Shown here: positions 38,326-47,663 of the stretch, one piece after another
How the letters are laid out: each line of letters opens with the position of its first letter
Numbering within the stretch: the first letter of the stretch is position 1
Source: Pseudophaeobacter arcticus DSM 23566
GTDB lineage: Bacteria; Pseudomonadota; Alphaproteobacteria; Rhodobacterales; Rhodobacteraceae
NCBI RefSeq assembly: GCF_000473205.1
Contig: NZ_KI421507.1
Span: 2,409,302-2,473,301, forward strand
DNA: 64,000 bases
Direction: 5' to 3'
Notes under the pieces: model-generated
What the model was told of the DNA's origin: nothing
Seen by the model: the letters and a program-made list of their open reading frames with translations, nothing else
The model's database searches: none
Position numbers and translations under genes: made by a program

Positions 38326-38667
38326 CTATGCCTCCGGCGTGGCAGGTTTGCGAATGATGGGATCGGGCACGGCCCCGGCGACAACGCTCAGAACCGGCGC
38401 CGCTGTTGGCTGGTGCGCCTCGGCTGTGGCTGCGTCATAGCGCCAGCGCAGCGACAGGCTCAGCACGCCGCCACTGCGCCTGATGCGCCCCACGAAAGGA
38501 TGATCACCCTTGGGCTCAGCAAAGCCGCCCTCGGGCACGGCGGAGAGATCATAATCCACCCCGTCAACCGTGAGCGTGTCGCCTGCAACGCTGGCGGAGG
38601 TTTCAGGTTGGCCGGGAAGACCAGGCAGACTGGGCAGACTGGCGCTGCAGATAAAAGTGATATGCAT
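38326..38667 (-). CDS. Hypothetical prophage protein (113 residues)
   Basis: Not recognised. It begins MHITFICSASLPSLPG, contains a beta-type stretch DTLTVDGVDYDLSAVPEGG and a proline-rich tail (DPIIRKPATPEA). Soluble. Lies four bases before the next start, so translation is coupled. Probably a tail or fibre accessory protein by position. Confidence 0.7.
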   Translation of the reverse strand: MHITFICSASLPSLPGLPGQPETSASVAGDTLTVDGVDYDLSAVPEGGFAEPKGDHPFVGRIRRSGGVLSLSLRWRYDAATAEAHQPTAAPVLSVVAGAVPDPIIRKPATPEA

Positions 38668-38679
38668 GGGAGCGTTCCT

Positions 38680-39189
38680 TTAGAACCAGCGGCCAGTGGC
38701 TGTCATGTGAAGTAAAACGGTATCGGAGGCACCAAAGCCCGTGGCGCCGATCTGGTTGCGCAGGCCCAGGTGGCCCACAGAAGCAGTTGCAACATCCACG
38801 AAGACCTGCCCAAGCTCATTTCTTGTGGGCGTCAGGTTTGCAGTCGCGCTGTCGTTGTCGACACTCCCCTCCAAAACCAGCCCAGTGACGGTGCTGAAGG
38901 CCGCGGGGAATGCCCAAATCCCAAACATAAGATCCGGCACCGAATAACTCAGCTCGACCAGATGGGTGCAGATCTGAGTGCCATCAGGGAAGCGCACATA
39001 GGCGCCATTGGCATTGCTGCCCCTTATGACCCCGGCGCCGCTGTCCAGGTAGCTGCGCCAGTCTTCCATGAAGCCGACAAAATCATCGGTGGCCCATTTG
39101 AACAGAGCAAACATCTTGGCGTCAAAATCTGCCTCTGGCGCAGAGCGTGACGGAATATCCGGCAAAGCCGGGGCAATGGGTGCTGCCAT
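38680..39189 (-). CDS. Hypothetical tail/fibre protein (169 residues)
   Basis: Not assigned to a named family. The N-terminus (DFDAKMFALFKWATDDFVGFME) is helical, and the rest (SGAGVIRGSNANGAYVRFPDGTQIC onward) resembles the beta-rich C-terminal ends of phage fibre proteins, where a G-x-x-x-R-F-P-D-G-T-x-x-C pattern is common. A role in the tail tip is likely from position between the hub-like gene and the lysis cassette. Confidence 0.7.
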   Translation of the reverse strand: MAAPIAPALPDIPSRSAPEADFDAKMFALFKWATDDFVGFMEDWRSYLDSGAGVIRGSNANGAYVRFPDGTQICTHLVELSYSVPDLMFGIWAFPAAFSTVTGLVLEGSVDNDSATANLTPTRNELGQVFVDVATASVGHLGLRNQIGATGFGASDTVLLHMTATGRWF

Positions 39190-39201
39190 GGTTGCGCACT
39201 C

Positions 39202-40113
39202 CTATTTGATGGTTTTGAGAACAAGGGTGAAGATTGAATCGCCAGCCGCATCCAGCGGCTGCGTGTGGTCATCGACAAAGCCAAGGCCCTCGATGCCGTA
39301 GTTTGGTGCGTATTCGCTGGAGCCATAAAAGGCGGTCACCAGACCATCCACCTCGGCCACCAGATCCATCACACGCGGCGCCTGCACCGTCGGCACCCGC
39401 AAAGGCACCGTCACCTTGCGGGTGGAGCCGCGCTTGATCAGCAGCTCATCGCCAAACTGGTCAAACTCCTTGCGGCTGTGGCTGACATGGCCGACCTCGG
39501 CGCCATCCATGATACTGCCCAGAATATGGTTGCGGCCCAGCACGATATGGCCAACCTCGGCCACCGCACCCGGTGCGGAGATGGTGATATCGATCTGATG
39601 ACCGATATAGCCGGGAAAGCCGTTCAGCACCTTCTGGCGCGCATAAAAAATGCCGCCAAAGAAATAGGTGTACATGCTGACCACATGGCCGGTGTCTGCC
39701 AGCACAAAGGTCTGATCATAAATCAGGGTGCCGCCGTCGCGCACCTCGATCTGCACCGCCCCCGCCGTGAGGCCAAACAGCGAGATCGCATCGCAGTCCC
39801 GCGTTGGCACAATGGAATAGGTGATCTCATCGGCGCGGCTGGCCTTGTTTGAGCGGCGATTGTCAAAGGCCGACCAGCGCCGGGTGGCAAGCCGCAGATC
39901 CAGCCACCAGCTGCCAGCATCCGAGACCGGGTCATGACCCAGATTGCCGGGCTGCACGCTCTCATAGATGCGGTGGGTCACCAGCGATATCACCCGATCC
40001 CCCAGGGCATAGGTGACGCCCACATCCCAGACCGGATGATCATCCTCGGCAATATTGGAGCCCACCAGCTCAACATCCGTGACCGGCATCGGCGCAATAA
40101 TATTGAAGTCCAT
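39202..40113 (-). CDS. Tail protein downstream of the tape measure
   Basis: Protein of about 303 residues, beta-rich, with a carbohydrate-binding-like opening (PVWDVGVTYALGDRVI and WWLDL) also seen in many phage tail proteins. No enzyme motif. The ATG at 40113 overlaps the tape-measure stop by one base (TGATG). Position fits a distal tail or baseplate component. Confidence 0.75.
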   Translation of the reverse strand: MDFNIIAPMPVTDVELVGSNIAEDDHPVWDVGVTYALGDRVISLVTHRIYESVQPGNLGHDPVSDAGSWWLDLRLATRRWSAFDNRRSNKASRADEITYSIVPTRDCDAISLFGLTAGAVQIEVRDGGTLIYDQTFVLADTGHVVSMYTYFFGGIFYARQKVLNGFPGYIGHQIDITISAPGAVAEVGHIVLGRNHILGSIMDGAEVGHVSHSRKEFDQFGDELLIKRGSTRKVTVPLRVPTVQAPRVMDLVAEVDGLVTAFYGSSEYAPNYGIEGLGFVDDHTQPLDAAGDSIFTLVLKTIK

Positions 40114-43100
40114 CACGCCACCTCTTTGGGCAAGCCCGCATCGTTCCAGTTTTCAACGACACGGGCGATTGTCTTGATCAGCAGTTCCACCTTCTGGCCC
40201 TGCACCCCGGCCTGGCGCGCCAGGTTATCAACGCTCTCCACCACCCGGCGATTGTCCAGCATGGCCCTGGAATCGGAATGGCTGATCACCCGGCTGGATC
40301 CGGTATTCTCCAGCTCCCAGCCGCGCTCCCCAACCACACGCCAGCCCCCGGCATGCACACCGCCAGCGGCAAACTGCGGCACCCCGCCCAGATCGCGGAT
40401 CTGTTCGCGCAAGCGCGCCAGTCTGGATTTCTTCTCGGTTGTTGAGCGGTTCACCCGCCGCATCACCTCGCCATAGGAGGCCGATCCCAGCTGTTCCTGC
40501 AGCGCCGCCTTGAAGGCCGCGAGATTGGCTGCGGTGCCGCCGTAATAATCAAAGGAGGAGGTCAGATAGCCGTTTGGCCCCAGGCCAACGCTTTGATCCT
40601 GCCCCACCAGAGAGATGCCGTATTGCCGCCGCAGCGCCTCGAATGTAGCCAGGGTGCCCTCTGACTGGCTCTTCTGTTGCCCGGCGATCTCCACCCCTTC
40701 GGTCTGCAACCCAACAAGTTTGAGCTGGCCTTTGCGTTGATCCACATCTTCCTGCACCGCATCCCGCAGCGCGCTCAGCATGGTCTGCAAGGCGCTCAGA
40801 GGGGCCGTCAGCCCGCTGGTCGAAGCCACCAGATCGCTGAACACGCTGTCAGCGGTCAGGGTGACGCCACCGTCAAAGGTGAGATTGCCGCCCGTGCTGC
40901 CGATCAGATCCTGCAGCTCGGTCAGCCGGCCAATGGCGGCATTGCCCTCCTCGGTCAGGGCAACATTCACCTGGCGCGACAGCGTTGCGGCCTGTGTCAG
41001 CAACAAAGCGCGCGTCTCCCCATCCAGATCCTGCACCAGCTTCAGCCGCATATCGCGCCGGATCTCTGCATCGGTGCTCAGCGCCAGCCGCCGGGTCTCG
41101 ACATCAAGATCCTGCCCCAACATCAGATCCAGCGTTGCCACATGTTCCGACAGGGCATTGGTGGCGATCCAGCGATCCGCCGCTGTCAGATCATCGCGGC
41201 GAATGACAAAATCCAGCGTTGTCTGGATCCCCGTCCCGGCGTTCTCCACCAGGTGGCGCAGCCAGAACGGCGCGGTGTCATCCAGCGCCACCGCCACATC
41301 AAGACGCCCCACCAGATCATCATAGGAGAAGGCCTCAGCATCCTTGATCGCATCCTCCAGCGCCCCCAATGACGACTGGAACGCCTCCACCGTGCCATCC
41401 CAATCCGCATGCAGCGCCTGCACCCCGTCGCTCAGCTCGCCAACCTGATCACTGGTCAGGCCTTTCAGTTGCAGGAAGTTACCCAGATCAGTCAGCACCT
41501 CGATCTGCTGTTTATACAGCGCTTCCAGCACCTCCTCATTGCCGCTTTCCAGCTCAGAGACCCCGGCGACAAAGTTCAGCTTGCCCTGCACCAGGGCGGC
41601 AAGACGGCGATACTCCAATGAGGATCTGGCTGTCCCCTGTGCCGATTGCAGATAGTCCCGCGCCAGACCGGACAGGCTCGCCGCCGCCTCCTGATCGCCG
41701 CCGCGCGCCGCCTCATAGGCCTCCTCAAACCGGCGCCGCTGGGCTGCCGCCGCCTGCTCGCGGCTGGCACCGCCCAGCTCGGAGGTGCCCAGTCCAGACA
41801 GATAGTCCCGCAGGCTCTCCGCCGTGCGCGCCCAGAGCGTGGCCGCAGCCCGTGCATCCGCCGCCATATCGCGCGCGGTTTCGATCTGCAGGCCAATCTC
41901 TCCGCCAATCTCATCCAGCATGCCCGCCATCGACAGGGTGAAGCTGTCCACCTGCGGCAACACCTGATCCATTGCCCCCGACATCTGCAACAGGCTGGCG
42001 TAAAGTTTCCGCCCGTGTTCAGTGGTGAGATCCAGGCTCTCGACCAGCTCCCGGAACCCGGCCCGGCTTTCTGGCATCGCGACGCCAATATCGTCAAAGC
42101 GCTCCCGCAGGCGGCGCAGGATGGTTTCGGTCTGCTCGCCTTCGGAATAAAACCCGGCAAAATAGCTGTTGGCCGCCGCACTCAACCCCTCGGCACCGCC
42201 AAAGAGATCCACCAGCGCCGAGGCATTATCGCCGCCCGTCAGGGACATATCAAAGCTCTGATGCCCCAGCAGATCCGCCACATCATTGAAGGCCAGCAGA
42301 CTGCCCGATAGCCGCGCCATCGTCTCCAGCGCGTTTTCTCCGGCGCGGCTGAACGCATCCGTGCCCAGGATCAGCTCGGCCATGGCATTGCCAGTGGCCT
42401 CGATCTGCTCCTGCAGCGCTTGCTGGATCTCTTCCTGGGTTTTGCCATTGATCCAAAGGGTGAAGCCCTCGCCGGTGAAGCCTTCCAGCGCATCCGTGCT
42501 CAGCCCCAGGGTTTCCGCCATATCCGTCAGGCCCGTGGTCAGCCCGGCCATGCTGTCATCCAGCATCTCTTCGAACTCAGCCTCCAGCGGTTTGTAGTAG
42601 GTCCGGTTGGAGCGCAGAAAGCCGCCTTTGTAAAAATCAAACTGGCCGCCATTGAAGCCCTCAGCGTCAAAGCTGCCGCGAATGCCGGTGCCGACGTATT
42701 TGCGGCTCAGCCCCTTGGCCAGCAGCGCAATCACGCCCACAATAATCCCGAGTGCCGGCAGGGCCGCGCCAATTGCGCCCCAGCCGCCCGTGGCCCCCGA
42801 GAGCAACCCGCCGATATTGGCAAAGCTGGAGCCAAGACCACCCCCAGACAAGACCCCCAAGAAGCCCGATCCAACCCCCGACAGTGCACTGCCTGCGCCG
42901 GTCAGTTTCAGCAAGCCACCGGCCCCATTCAGCAAACCTCCCAGGCCGCCCCCCAGGCCGCCACCGCCACCGCCGCCACCAAGGGCCGCGCCAACACCAC
43001 CACCGCCACCAAGGTTCAGACCGCCAAGCCCCAGAATGCCCGAGATCGAGGCCACCACCGGCAGCACAATCCTGGAATTGGCAAACTGATAGGCAATATC

Positions 43101-45284
43101 CTTGAGCATGCCCTTGATGGTGTCGCTCAGGCTGCCGCCCTCAAAGGCGGTGCGGGTGATGTTTTCGGCCCAACGCTCCTGTTGATCCCGCACCCGGTCC
43201 AGCGCGGCATCGACCCGGTCCAGCTCAATCACCTGATCCGCCAGCGCCTCGATCTGCGCCTTGCCAAGGCCCGCACCTTCCTTGCCAAGTTTCTGCTGAA
43301 CCGCGCGCACCGCCTCCAGTTTCCGACGCTGCTCATCGGTCAGCCCCACCAGGGCGCGCCGCTCGCGGATCTCTTTTTGCAGAGCCGCCACCGCGCTCTT
43401 GCTGGCCGCGCCACCGGCAGAACTCACCTTGTTCAGGGCTGTGATCTGCGCGCGGTATTCGCCGCTCAGGCGCTGGTTTTCCTCAAACAGGCGCACCTGC
43501 TGATTGATCCCCTCTTCCACGTTGCGGCGCTGGCCGTCGTGCATCTCTTCCAACGGCGGCAGGGCCGCGACCAGCTCGGCGCGGTACTTGGCAACATTCG
43601 CCGCCGCCTCGCCGCCACCGCTTGCCAATACGGCCATGCCAGCCTTCAGCCCCGCAATATTGGCCTGCGCCCCCGCCAATGCCCCAGGCAGGCCAGAGAG
43701 ATAGCCGCGCAGAGCCGCCGCCTGCCCCGCAGCGCCGCCAAGCCCCTGCGCCAGTTGACCAGCCGCCACTGTGCCGCGATCGGTCAGAGTGACATTCTCA
43801 GAAGTAATTCCGTTCAGCTCATTCCAGCGCCGCTGGAGCTCAGCAAGATTGGCTTGGATCTGCTGCAGGTTGGCCCGCTCTTCCTCGGTCAGATGATTCT
43901 GGCTGCGCACCCCTTCTAGCAAACGCTGCTGTTCAACCAGGAGCGCCGCAAGGCTCTGCTCGGTCTCTTCATAAGAAGCCCGAAGACGGGCAGGCATTTG
44001 CTCCAGATCATCCCCTGGCGTCCGCATCGCCGCCAAGGCCTGCTGATATTGTCCCATCGACTCCAGCAGCTTGTAATAACCAAGCGCCTCCAGCTCCTTT
44101 TCCTGCCGCTCACGCACCAGTTCTGCGGTCACCGCGCGGCGCGCCGCCGCCTCTGCCATCTTTGCTTCAATTGCAGCCAGTGTGACCGGCCCGCCTTTGC
44201 GCAGGGCATCTGACAGCCGCGCGGTTGCGTGGATCTGATCGCCCATCGCAATGGTCACATTATCCATTGCGATCTCATGGGCCTCTGCAAAGGAGACTGC
44301 CCCAGATGCGCTACCGGCAAGCGCCGTGCTTGCAACCGTCAACGCCGCGAACCCAGCCACCACCAGACCAACCGGGGAGACCAGAGACGCCACCACCCCA
44401 ACCAGCGGCGCGGCAACTTTCAAAACCAAGCCCAGGCCGATCGCGACAGGCCCGATGGCAGCGGTCAACGCTGCCCCCTTGGCAATCATCCCCTTGGTGC
44501 CATCGGACAGATTGGTAAACCACTCCGCTGCGCTGGCCGCCTTGTCGCTCAGCTCTTCCAGAAACGGCGCCAGCGCCACCGTCAGCTGGTTGGCCATGCC
44601 ACGACCAACAACACCCATGCGCGACAGCGCGTCATTGGTGCGCTCGATCTGGTCCGCATCCACCTCGGAGACCGCAACGCCAAAGCGCATCACGTCCTCA
44701 GTCGCCAGACGCAGAGCGCTGCTATCGATGCGGGTAAAGATCAGCCCGGCCCGGCTGCCAAACAGCTCAGAGGCCACCGCGCCCCGCTCTGCCTCTGGCA
44801 CAAATTGCGCGATGGCGCCCTGGATCCTGGCCAGACGCTCATCCAGCGGCAGCCGCTGCAGGGCCTCAGCACTGAGATGCAGCCGGTCCAGCGCCTTCAC
44901 CGCAGGGCCACTGCCCGCCGCCGCCTGGCTGAGCCGCTTGGTCAGCTGGATGGTGGCCTGCTCAACCTCCCCAATTGACACCCCCGACAGATCCGCCGCC
45001 CGCTCCAGCACCTGCATCGACTGCACTGTAGTCCCCAGCGACTGCGCCATCTTGGCCTGGGCATCGACAATTTTGAGACTGGATTTCACCGCAAGTGCCG
45101 CCGCGCCCACCATCGGCACAGTGAGGCCAAGCGCCAGCCGACGCCCCTGGCGCTCAACCGTATTGCCTAAGCGCACCATGCGCCGCTCGACATTGCCCAT
45201 GGCCGCAATGCCACGCTTGGCACCGCTTTCAAAGGCAGTGGATTCCAGCGACAACAGCCCCCGGAGCGAACCAATAATGGCCAT
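40113..45284 (-). CDS. Tail tape measure protein
   Basis: The longest gene, 1,723 residues, sets tail length and leaves the tail at DNA injection. It has an N-terminal basic region (ESGAKRGIAAMGNVERRMVR), two long hydrophobic blocks near 255-345, extended coiled coils (about 370-720), a very glycine-rich stretch near 755-830 and a C-terminal region ending before the hub gene. Location right after the frameshifted tail chaperones is diagnostic of long-tailed phages. Rough scaling of about 1.5 angstroms per residue would give a tail near 250 nm, which is an inference only. Confidence 0.93.
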   Translation of the reverse strand: MAIIGSLRGLLSLESTAFESGAKRGIAAMGNVERRMVRLGNTVERQGRRLALGLTVPMVGAAALAVKSSLKIVDAQAKMAQSLGTTVQSMQVLERAADLSGVSIGEVEQATIQLTKRLSQAAAGSGPAVKALDRLHLSAEALQRLPLDERLARIQGAIAQFVPEAERGAVASELFGSRAGLIFTRIDSSALRLATEDVMRFGVAVSEVDADQIERTNDALSRMGVVGRGMANQLTVALAPFLEELSDKAASAAEWFTNLSDGTKGMIAKGAALTAAIGPVAIGLGLVLKVAAPLVGVVASLVSPVGLVVAGFAALTVASTALAGSASGAVSFAEAHEIAMDNVTIAMGDQIHATARLSDALRKGGPVTLAAIEAKMAEAAARRAVTAELVRERQEKELEALGYYKLLESMGQYQQALAAMRTPGDDLEQMPARLRASYEETEQSLAALLVEQQRLLEGVRSQNHLTEEERANLQQIQANLAELQRRWNELNGITSENVTLTDRGTVAAGQLAQGLGGAAGQAAALRGYLSGLPGALAGAQANIAGLKAGMAVLASGGGEAAANVAKYRAELVAALPPLEEMHDGQRRNVEEGINQQVRLFEENQRLSGEYRAQITALNKVSSAGGAASKSAVAALQKEIRERRALVGLTDEQRRKLEAVRAVQQKLGKEGAGLGKAQIEALADQVIELDRVDAALDRVRDQQERWAENITRTAFEGGSLSDTIKGMLKDIAYQFANSRIVLPVVASISGILGLGGLNLGGGGGVGAALGGGGGGGGLGGGLGGLLNGAGGLLKLTGAGSALSGVGSGFLGVLSGGGLGSSFANIGGLLSGATGGWGAIGAALPALGIIVGVIALLAKGLSRKYVGTGIRGSFDAEGFNGGQFDFYKGGFLRSNRTYYKPLEAEFEEMLDDSMAGLTTGLTDMAETLGLSTDALEGFTGEGFTLWINGKTQEEIQQALQEQIEATGNAMAELILGTDAFSRAGENALETMARLSGSLLAFNDVADLLGHQSFDMSLTGGDNASALVDLFGGAEGLSAAANSYFAGFYSEGEQTETILRRLRERFDDIGVAMPESRAGFRELVESLDLTTEHGRKLYASLLQMSGAMDQVLPQVDSFTLSMAGMLDEIGGEIGLQIETARDMAADARAAATLWARTAESLRDYLSGLGTSELGGASREQAAAAQRRRFEEAYEAARGGDQEAAASLSGLARDYLQSAQGTARSSLEYRRLAALVQGKLNFVAGVSELESGNEEVLEALYKQQIEVLTDLGNFLQLKGLTSDQVGELSDGVQALHADWDGTVEAFQSSLGALEDAIKDAEAFSYDDLVGRLDVAVALDDTAPFWLRHLVENAGTGIQTTLDFVIRRDDLTAADRWIATNALSEHVATLDLMLGQDLDVETRRLALSTDAEIRRDMRLKLVQDLDGETRALLLTQAATLSRQVNVALTEEGNAAIGRLTELQDLIGSTGGNLTFDGGVTLTADSVFSDLVASTSGLTAPLSALQTMLSALRDAVQEDVDQRKGQLKLVGLQTEGVEIAGQQKSQSEGTLATFEALRRQYGISLVGQDQSVGLGPNGYLTSSFDYYGGTAANLAAFKAALQEQLGSASYGEVMRRVNRSTTEKKSRLARLREQIRDLGGVPQFAAGGVHAGGWRVVGERGWELENTGSSRVISHSDSRAMLDNRRVVESVDNLARQAGVQGQKVELLIKTIARVVENWNDAGLPKEVA

Positions 45285-45590
45285 CTATTTTCCCTTTTTG
45301 CTTTGAAAGTGCAGCGCCATCAGACCCGCGCGCAGCTTGTCCAGATCCTGCGCTCTATCCCGGCTTGCCGGTTTTGCAGGCTCCGCCGCCCTGGTGAAGT
45401 CCGGCATTTTTTTGGGATCATGGAAGGCAAACTGCACCAGAATGCCCAGTTCCTGATTAAGCACCCGCCAGGCTTTGAACTCCTGATCCTTGGCCTCGAT
45501 CCTGCCGGTGGTGATCAGATCGTATTCCCGCAGGGTGACCTCCCAGAAGTCGCCGTGGTGCAGGCCCAGCCCGCACCACGTCGAGAACAT
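45285..45590 (-). CDS. Tail assembly chaperone, C-terminal (T-like) frame expressed by -1 frameshift
   Basis: The frame codes 101 residues from the first ATG, but continues open upstream to the slippery site at 45626. It resembles TAC_2-type modules (DWEAMFSTWCGLGLHHGDFWEVTLRE). Reading from the shift adds 12 codons, joining it to the upstream chaperone as a predicted 234-residue G-T-like fusion. In lambda the extension binds the tape measure protein, which is encoded next here too. Independent initiation at 45590 is not excluded. Confidence 0.82.
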   Translation of the reverse strand: MFSTWCGLGLHHGDFWEVTLREYDLITTGRIEAKDQEFKAWRVLNQELGILVQFAFHDPKKMPDFTRAAEPAKPASRDRAQDLDKLRAGLMALHFQSKKGK

Positions 45591-45601
45591 CGCCTCCCAG
45601 T

Positions 45602-45988
45602 CTACGCCTCTGCGGCGGCACTGCCCTTTCCCGGCGCCGCCTCGCCTGCCTCGCTGGTCTCATCAACCTGGCCGTCCTCATCAGCCGCGGATTTGACGTC
45701 AAAGGCGGCGCCAATGGCCTGCGCAACCAGCGGGACCAACTTGCGAACCCCGCCCGCCTGGTCGATCAGGTCCAGGGCCTGGTCGGGGTCGATGCCCTTG
45801 CCATCATTGAGCCCCGCCCCCAAAGCCGAGGCCATAAGGGTCACGCCCCCGGCGCCGGTGATCAGCTGATCCAGCAGGGTGTCAAAAGACTGACCGCCGT
45901 TTTCCGCTTCAATGCGGATCAGGGCACGGGTCGAGAACTTCAGCTTGAGGGTCTTTTTCCCCAGCTTCATACTTGCGCTGCGGATCAT
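45602..45988 (-). CDS. Tail assembly chaperone, N-terminal (G-like) frame
   Basis: Protein of about 128 residues (MIRSASMKLGKKTLKLKFSTRALIRIEAE at the start; helical middle; acidic, alanine-rich tail). It coats the tape measure protein during tail assembly. The start at 45988 overlaps the tail tube stop as ATGA; 45970 is possible. Near its 3' end codons CCG-GGA-AAG contain a slippery heptamer in the right phase, so a fraction of ribosomes should shift into the downstream frame. Confidence 0.85.
   Translation of the reverse strand: MIRSASMKLGKKTLKLKFSTRALIRIEAENGGQSFDTLLDQLITGAGGVTLMASALGAGLNDGKGIDPDQALDLIDQAGGVRKLVPLVAQAIGAAFDVKSAADEDGQVDETSEAGEAAPGKGSAAAEA
45626..45632 (-). other. Programmed -1 ribosomal frameshift site (GGGAAAG)
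   Basis: The heptamer reads G-GGA-AAG in the zero frame of the upstream chaperone, the same slippery sequence used by lambda G/T. The -1 frame stays open from here through 45285, and the zero frame stops 24 bases later. Confidence 0.85.
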
Positions 45989-46425
45989 ACGACTGGATCC
46001 CCTTTGGTCCATCCAACCACACCCGTCGGGCGCAGTTTGAGATCGGTCATCAAATCGCCATCCACGTCCACAGACGGAATAGACGGGTTCACGAAGGCCT
46101 TGTAATCAAAGGCATCCCCGGTGAGCTGCTCGCCTTCAACAGCGGGCAGATCCACCTTGAAGAAGATCACCTTGCCCTTGCGGGCCAGCGCCTGCTCATA
46201 GAGATCTGCCGAGTAAAAACAGCTCAGCGTCAGCTCGCCCGTATCGGTCAGGCCGACGCCGTATTCCTTGTTGCGGCCGGGGCTGTCCAGCGAGGTCCGG
46301 TCCCGGTATTCCGGGCTTTCCTCGGGGATGCCAACTGTTTTGCACCCCTTGATCACCTCCCAGGCAACCCCGTCTTCAGACCACTGCACATCGCACAGAT
46401 CGCCCGGAATGACATTTTCTGCCAT
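45985..46425 (-). CDS. Major tail tube protein
   Basis: Protein of 146 residues. It begins ENVIPGDLCDVQWSEDGVAWEVI, and its beta-rich body with FVNPSIPSVDVDGD near the end fits tail tube proteins of siphoviruses. It lies between the tail terminator-like gene and the chaperones, the standard place. Assembles as hexameric rings along the tape measure. Confidence 0.82.
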   Translation of the reverse strand: MAENVIPGDLCDVQWSEDGVAWEVIKGCKTVGIPEESPEYRDRTSLDSPGRNKEYGVGLTDTGELTLSCFYSADLYEQALARKGKVIFFKVDLPAVEGEQLTGDAFDYKAFVNPSIPSVDVDGDLMTDLKLRPTGVVGWTKGDPVV

Positions 46426-46478
46426 TGGCTTATTCCTTTCAGATTGTCAGAGTATTCAGCCGGTCACCCGGCCATTAT

Positions 46479-46841
46479 TCAGGTGCGGTAGCGCACCTGG
46501 AGATCCAGCATTTGACGCCGGACCACTTCCCCGCCGGTCTCGGAGGACCCGTCCCGGCGCGAGAGTTCCTTGCAGCGGATCACCGACCCGCTGCGATAAC
46601 CTGTCAAAAGGTGGGACACTGCAGGCCCCAGCGAGATCAGCTCGCCGTAAGACAGGGCATCGATATTCACCTGCACCCGCGCGGTTTCCACATCTGCCCG
46701 GCCCCGCAGCGCGTAGCGCGTCACCGTGCCAACCCGGCGCAGGCTGACCCGGGGAAAGCCCACGTCGCTGTCAAACAGGCCCCAGACAACGGGAACCCCA
46801 AGGGTCTTGAGCAGGTCTTTCAACTCGCGTTCCAGGCTCAT
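46479..46841 (-). CDS. Tail completion/terminator protein (DUF3168-like)
   Basis: Protein of 120 residues (MSLERELKDLLKTLGVPVVWGL). The pattern of a short helical start, VSLRRVG, and later beta strands ending in QMLDLQVRYRT fits tail completion proteins that cap the tube and join it to the head. Overlaps the preceding gene by four bases. Confidence 0.75.
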   Translation of the reverse strand: MSLERELKDLLKTLGVPVVWGLFDSDVGFPRVSLRRVGTVTRYALRGRADVETARVQVNIDALSYGELISLGPAVSHLLTGYRSGSVIRCKELSRRDGSSETGGEVVRRQMLDLQVRYRT

Positions 46842-47323
46842 TTGCCAGCCCTCAAAGCCTTGCGCCGCGCCCGCTCCAGCGTCTTGTCGATATCCTTGCG
46901 GATCTCCAGCCCAAGCGCCTGCAGCATCCCCGGCGCATAGAGATCCCAGGCAGGCCGCAGGAAGGGATTGGCTGGCATCTCGCCGGTAAATTTGCCGGAG
47001 GATTTATGGTAGCGCGGCGCGGTGCCATCCTCATAAAGATGCGCATGCGGGGAATGACTGCCATCCACCTGCACCGGCCCCACATACATCGCCACCCGAT
47101 TGCGCCCCTGATCTCCGCGCGCGCCCCGTTTCTGCCCCTTGTCCAGCTTGCTGGTCACGGCAACTTTGAACTTGCCGCCCGCCATGGTTTCAGCCGTTGC
47201 TGCTACCGGCTTCAAAACCTTTTTGAGAGCGCGCCGACCAGAGGCTTTCGACTGCCCCCGCGTGAGCTGCACCAGGGCGCGCTCAATATCGCCAGAACCT
47301 TCAATCCGCAGTTTTGCAACCAT
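46838..47323 (-). CDS. HK97 gp10-like head-tail protein
   Basis: Protein of 161 residues, basic, with AHLYEDGTAPRYHKSSGKF and PFLRPAWD, hallmark features of the HK97 gp10 family. Role: part of the head-tail joining or tail completion set. Overlaps the next gene by ATGA. Confidence 0.85.
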   Translation of the reverse strand: MVAKLRIEGSGDIERALVQLTRGQSKASGRRALKKVLKPVAATAETMAGGKFKVAVTSKLDKGQKRGARGDQGRNRVAMYVGPVQVDGSHSPHAHLYEDGTAPRYHKSSGKFTGEMPANPFLRPAWDLYAPGMLQALGLEIRKDIDKTLERARRKALRAGK

Positions 47324-47324
47324 A

Positions 47325-47663
47325 TCAGCCCCCTGCTTTCTTCAGACGCCAGGCGGTGATCTCCAAGCCACGGCGGCGACCAATTTCCTTGATCCCGGTA
47401 ATGTGCCAATCCGTACCGTCGAAACGCAGCCTGTTTTCACCATCTACACCCGCAAGGCCCGGATGCCACCGGACAACAAAGCGCGCGTCGGCCTTCTGCT
47501 GGACAGCAGCCGCTTGAAGGCGCTCACCATCAGAGACAGGCGTATAGCTGGCCCATGCTTTCCGGCCTTCCTGCCACTCCGTTGCCACCATTTCCCCTGC
47601 GTCATTTTCCTCAACAACAGCGGTCAGAAAGGTGACCTTTCGGTCAAGCCGAAGCCCCATCAC
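47325..47663 (-). CDS. Head-tail adaptor (head closure) protein
   Basis: Protein of 112 residues matching the SPP1 gp16/phage H-T join pattern: LDRKVTFLTAVVEENDAGEMV, W-x-x-G-R-K-A-W-A-S-Y-T-P and TDWHITGIKEIGRRRGLEITAW. It seals the connector after packaging. Overlaps the connector gene by four bases. Confidence 0.85.
   Translation of the reverse strand: MMGLRLDRKVTFLTAVVEENDAGEMVATEWQEGRKAWASYTPVSDGERLQAAAVQQKADARFVVRWHPGLAGVDGENRLRFDGTDWHITGIKEIGRRRGLEITAWRLKKAGG

Noticed and set aside
42420..43919. 499-residue plus-strand frame opposite the tape measure gene
   Set aside because: Shadow of a long alanine- and glutamine-rich gene; histidine/arginine/glutamine-rich and without a start signal.
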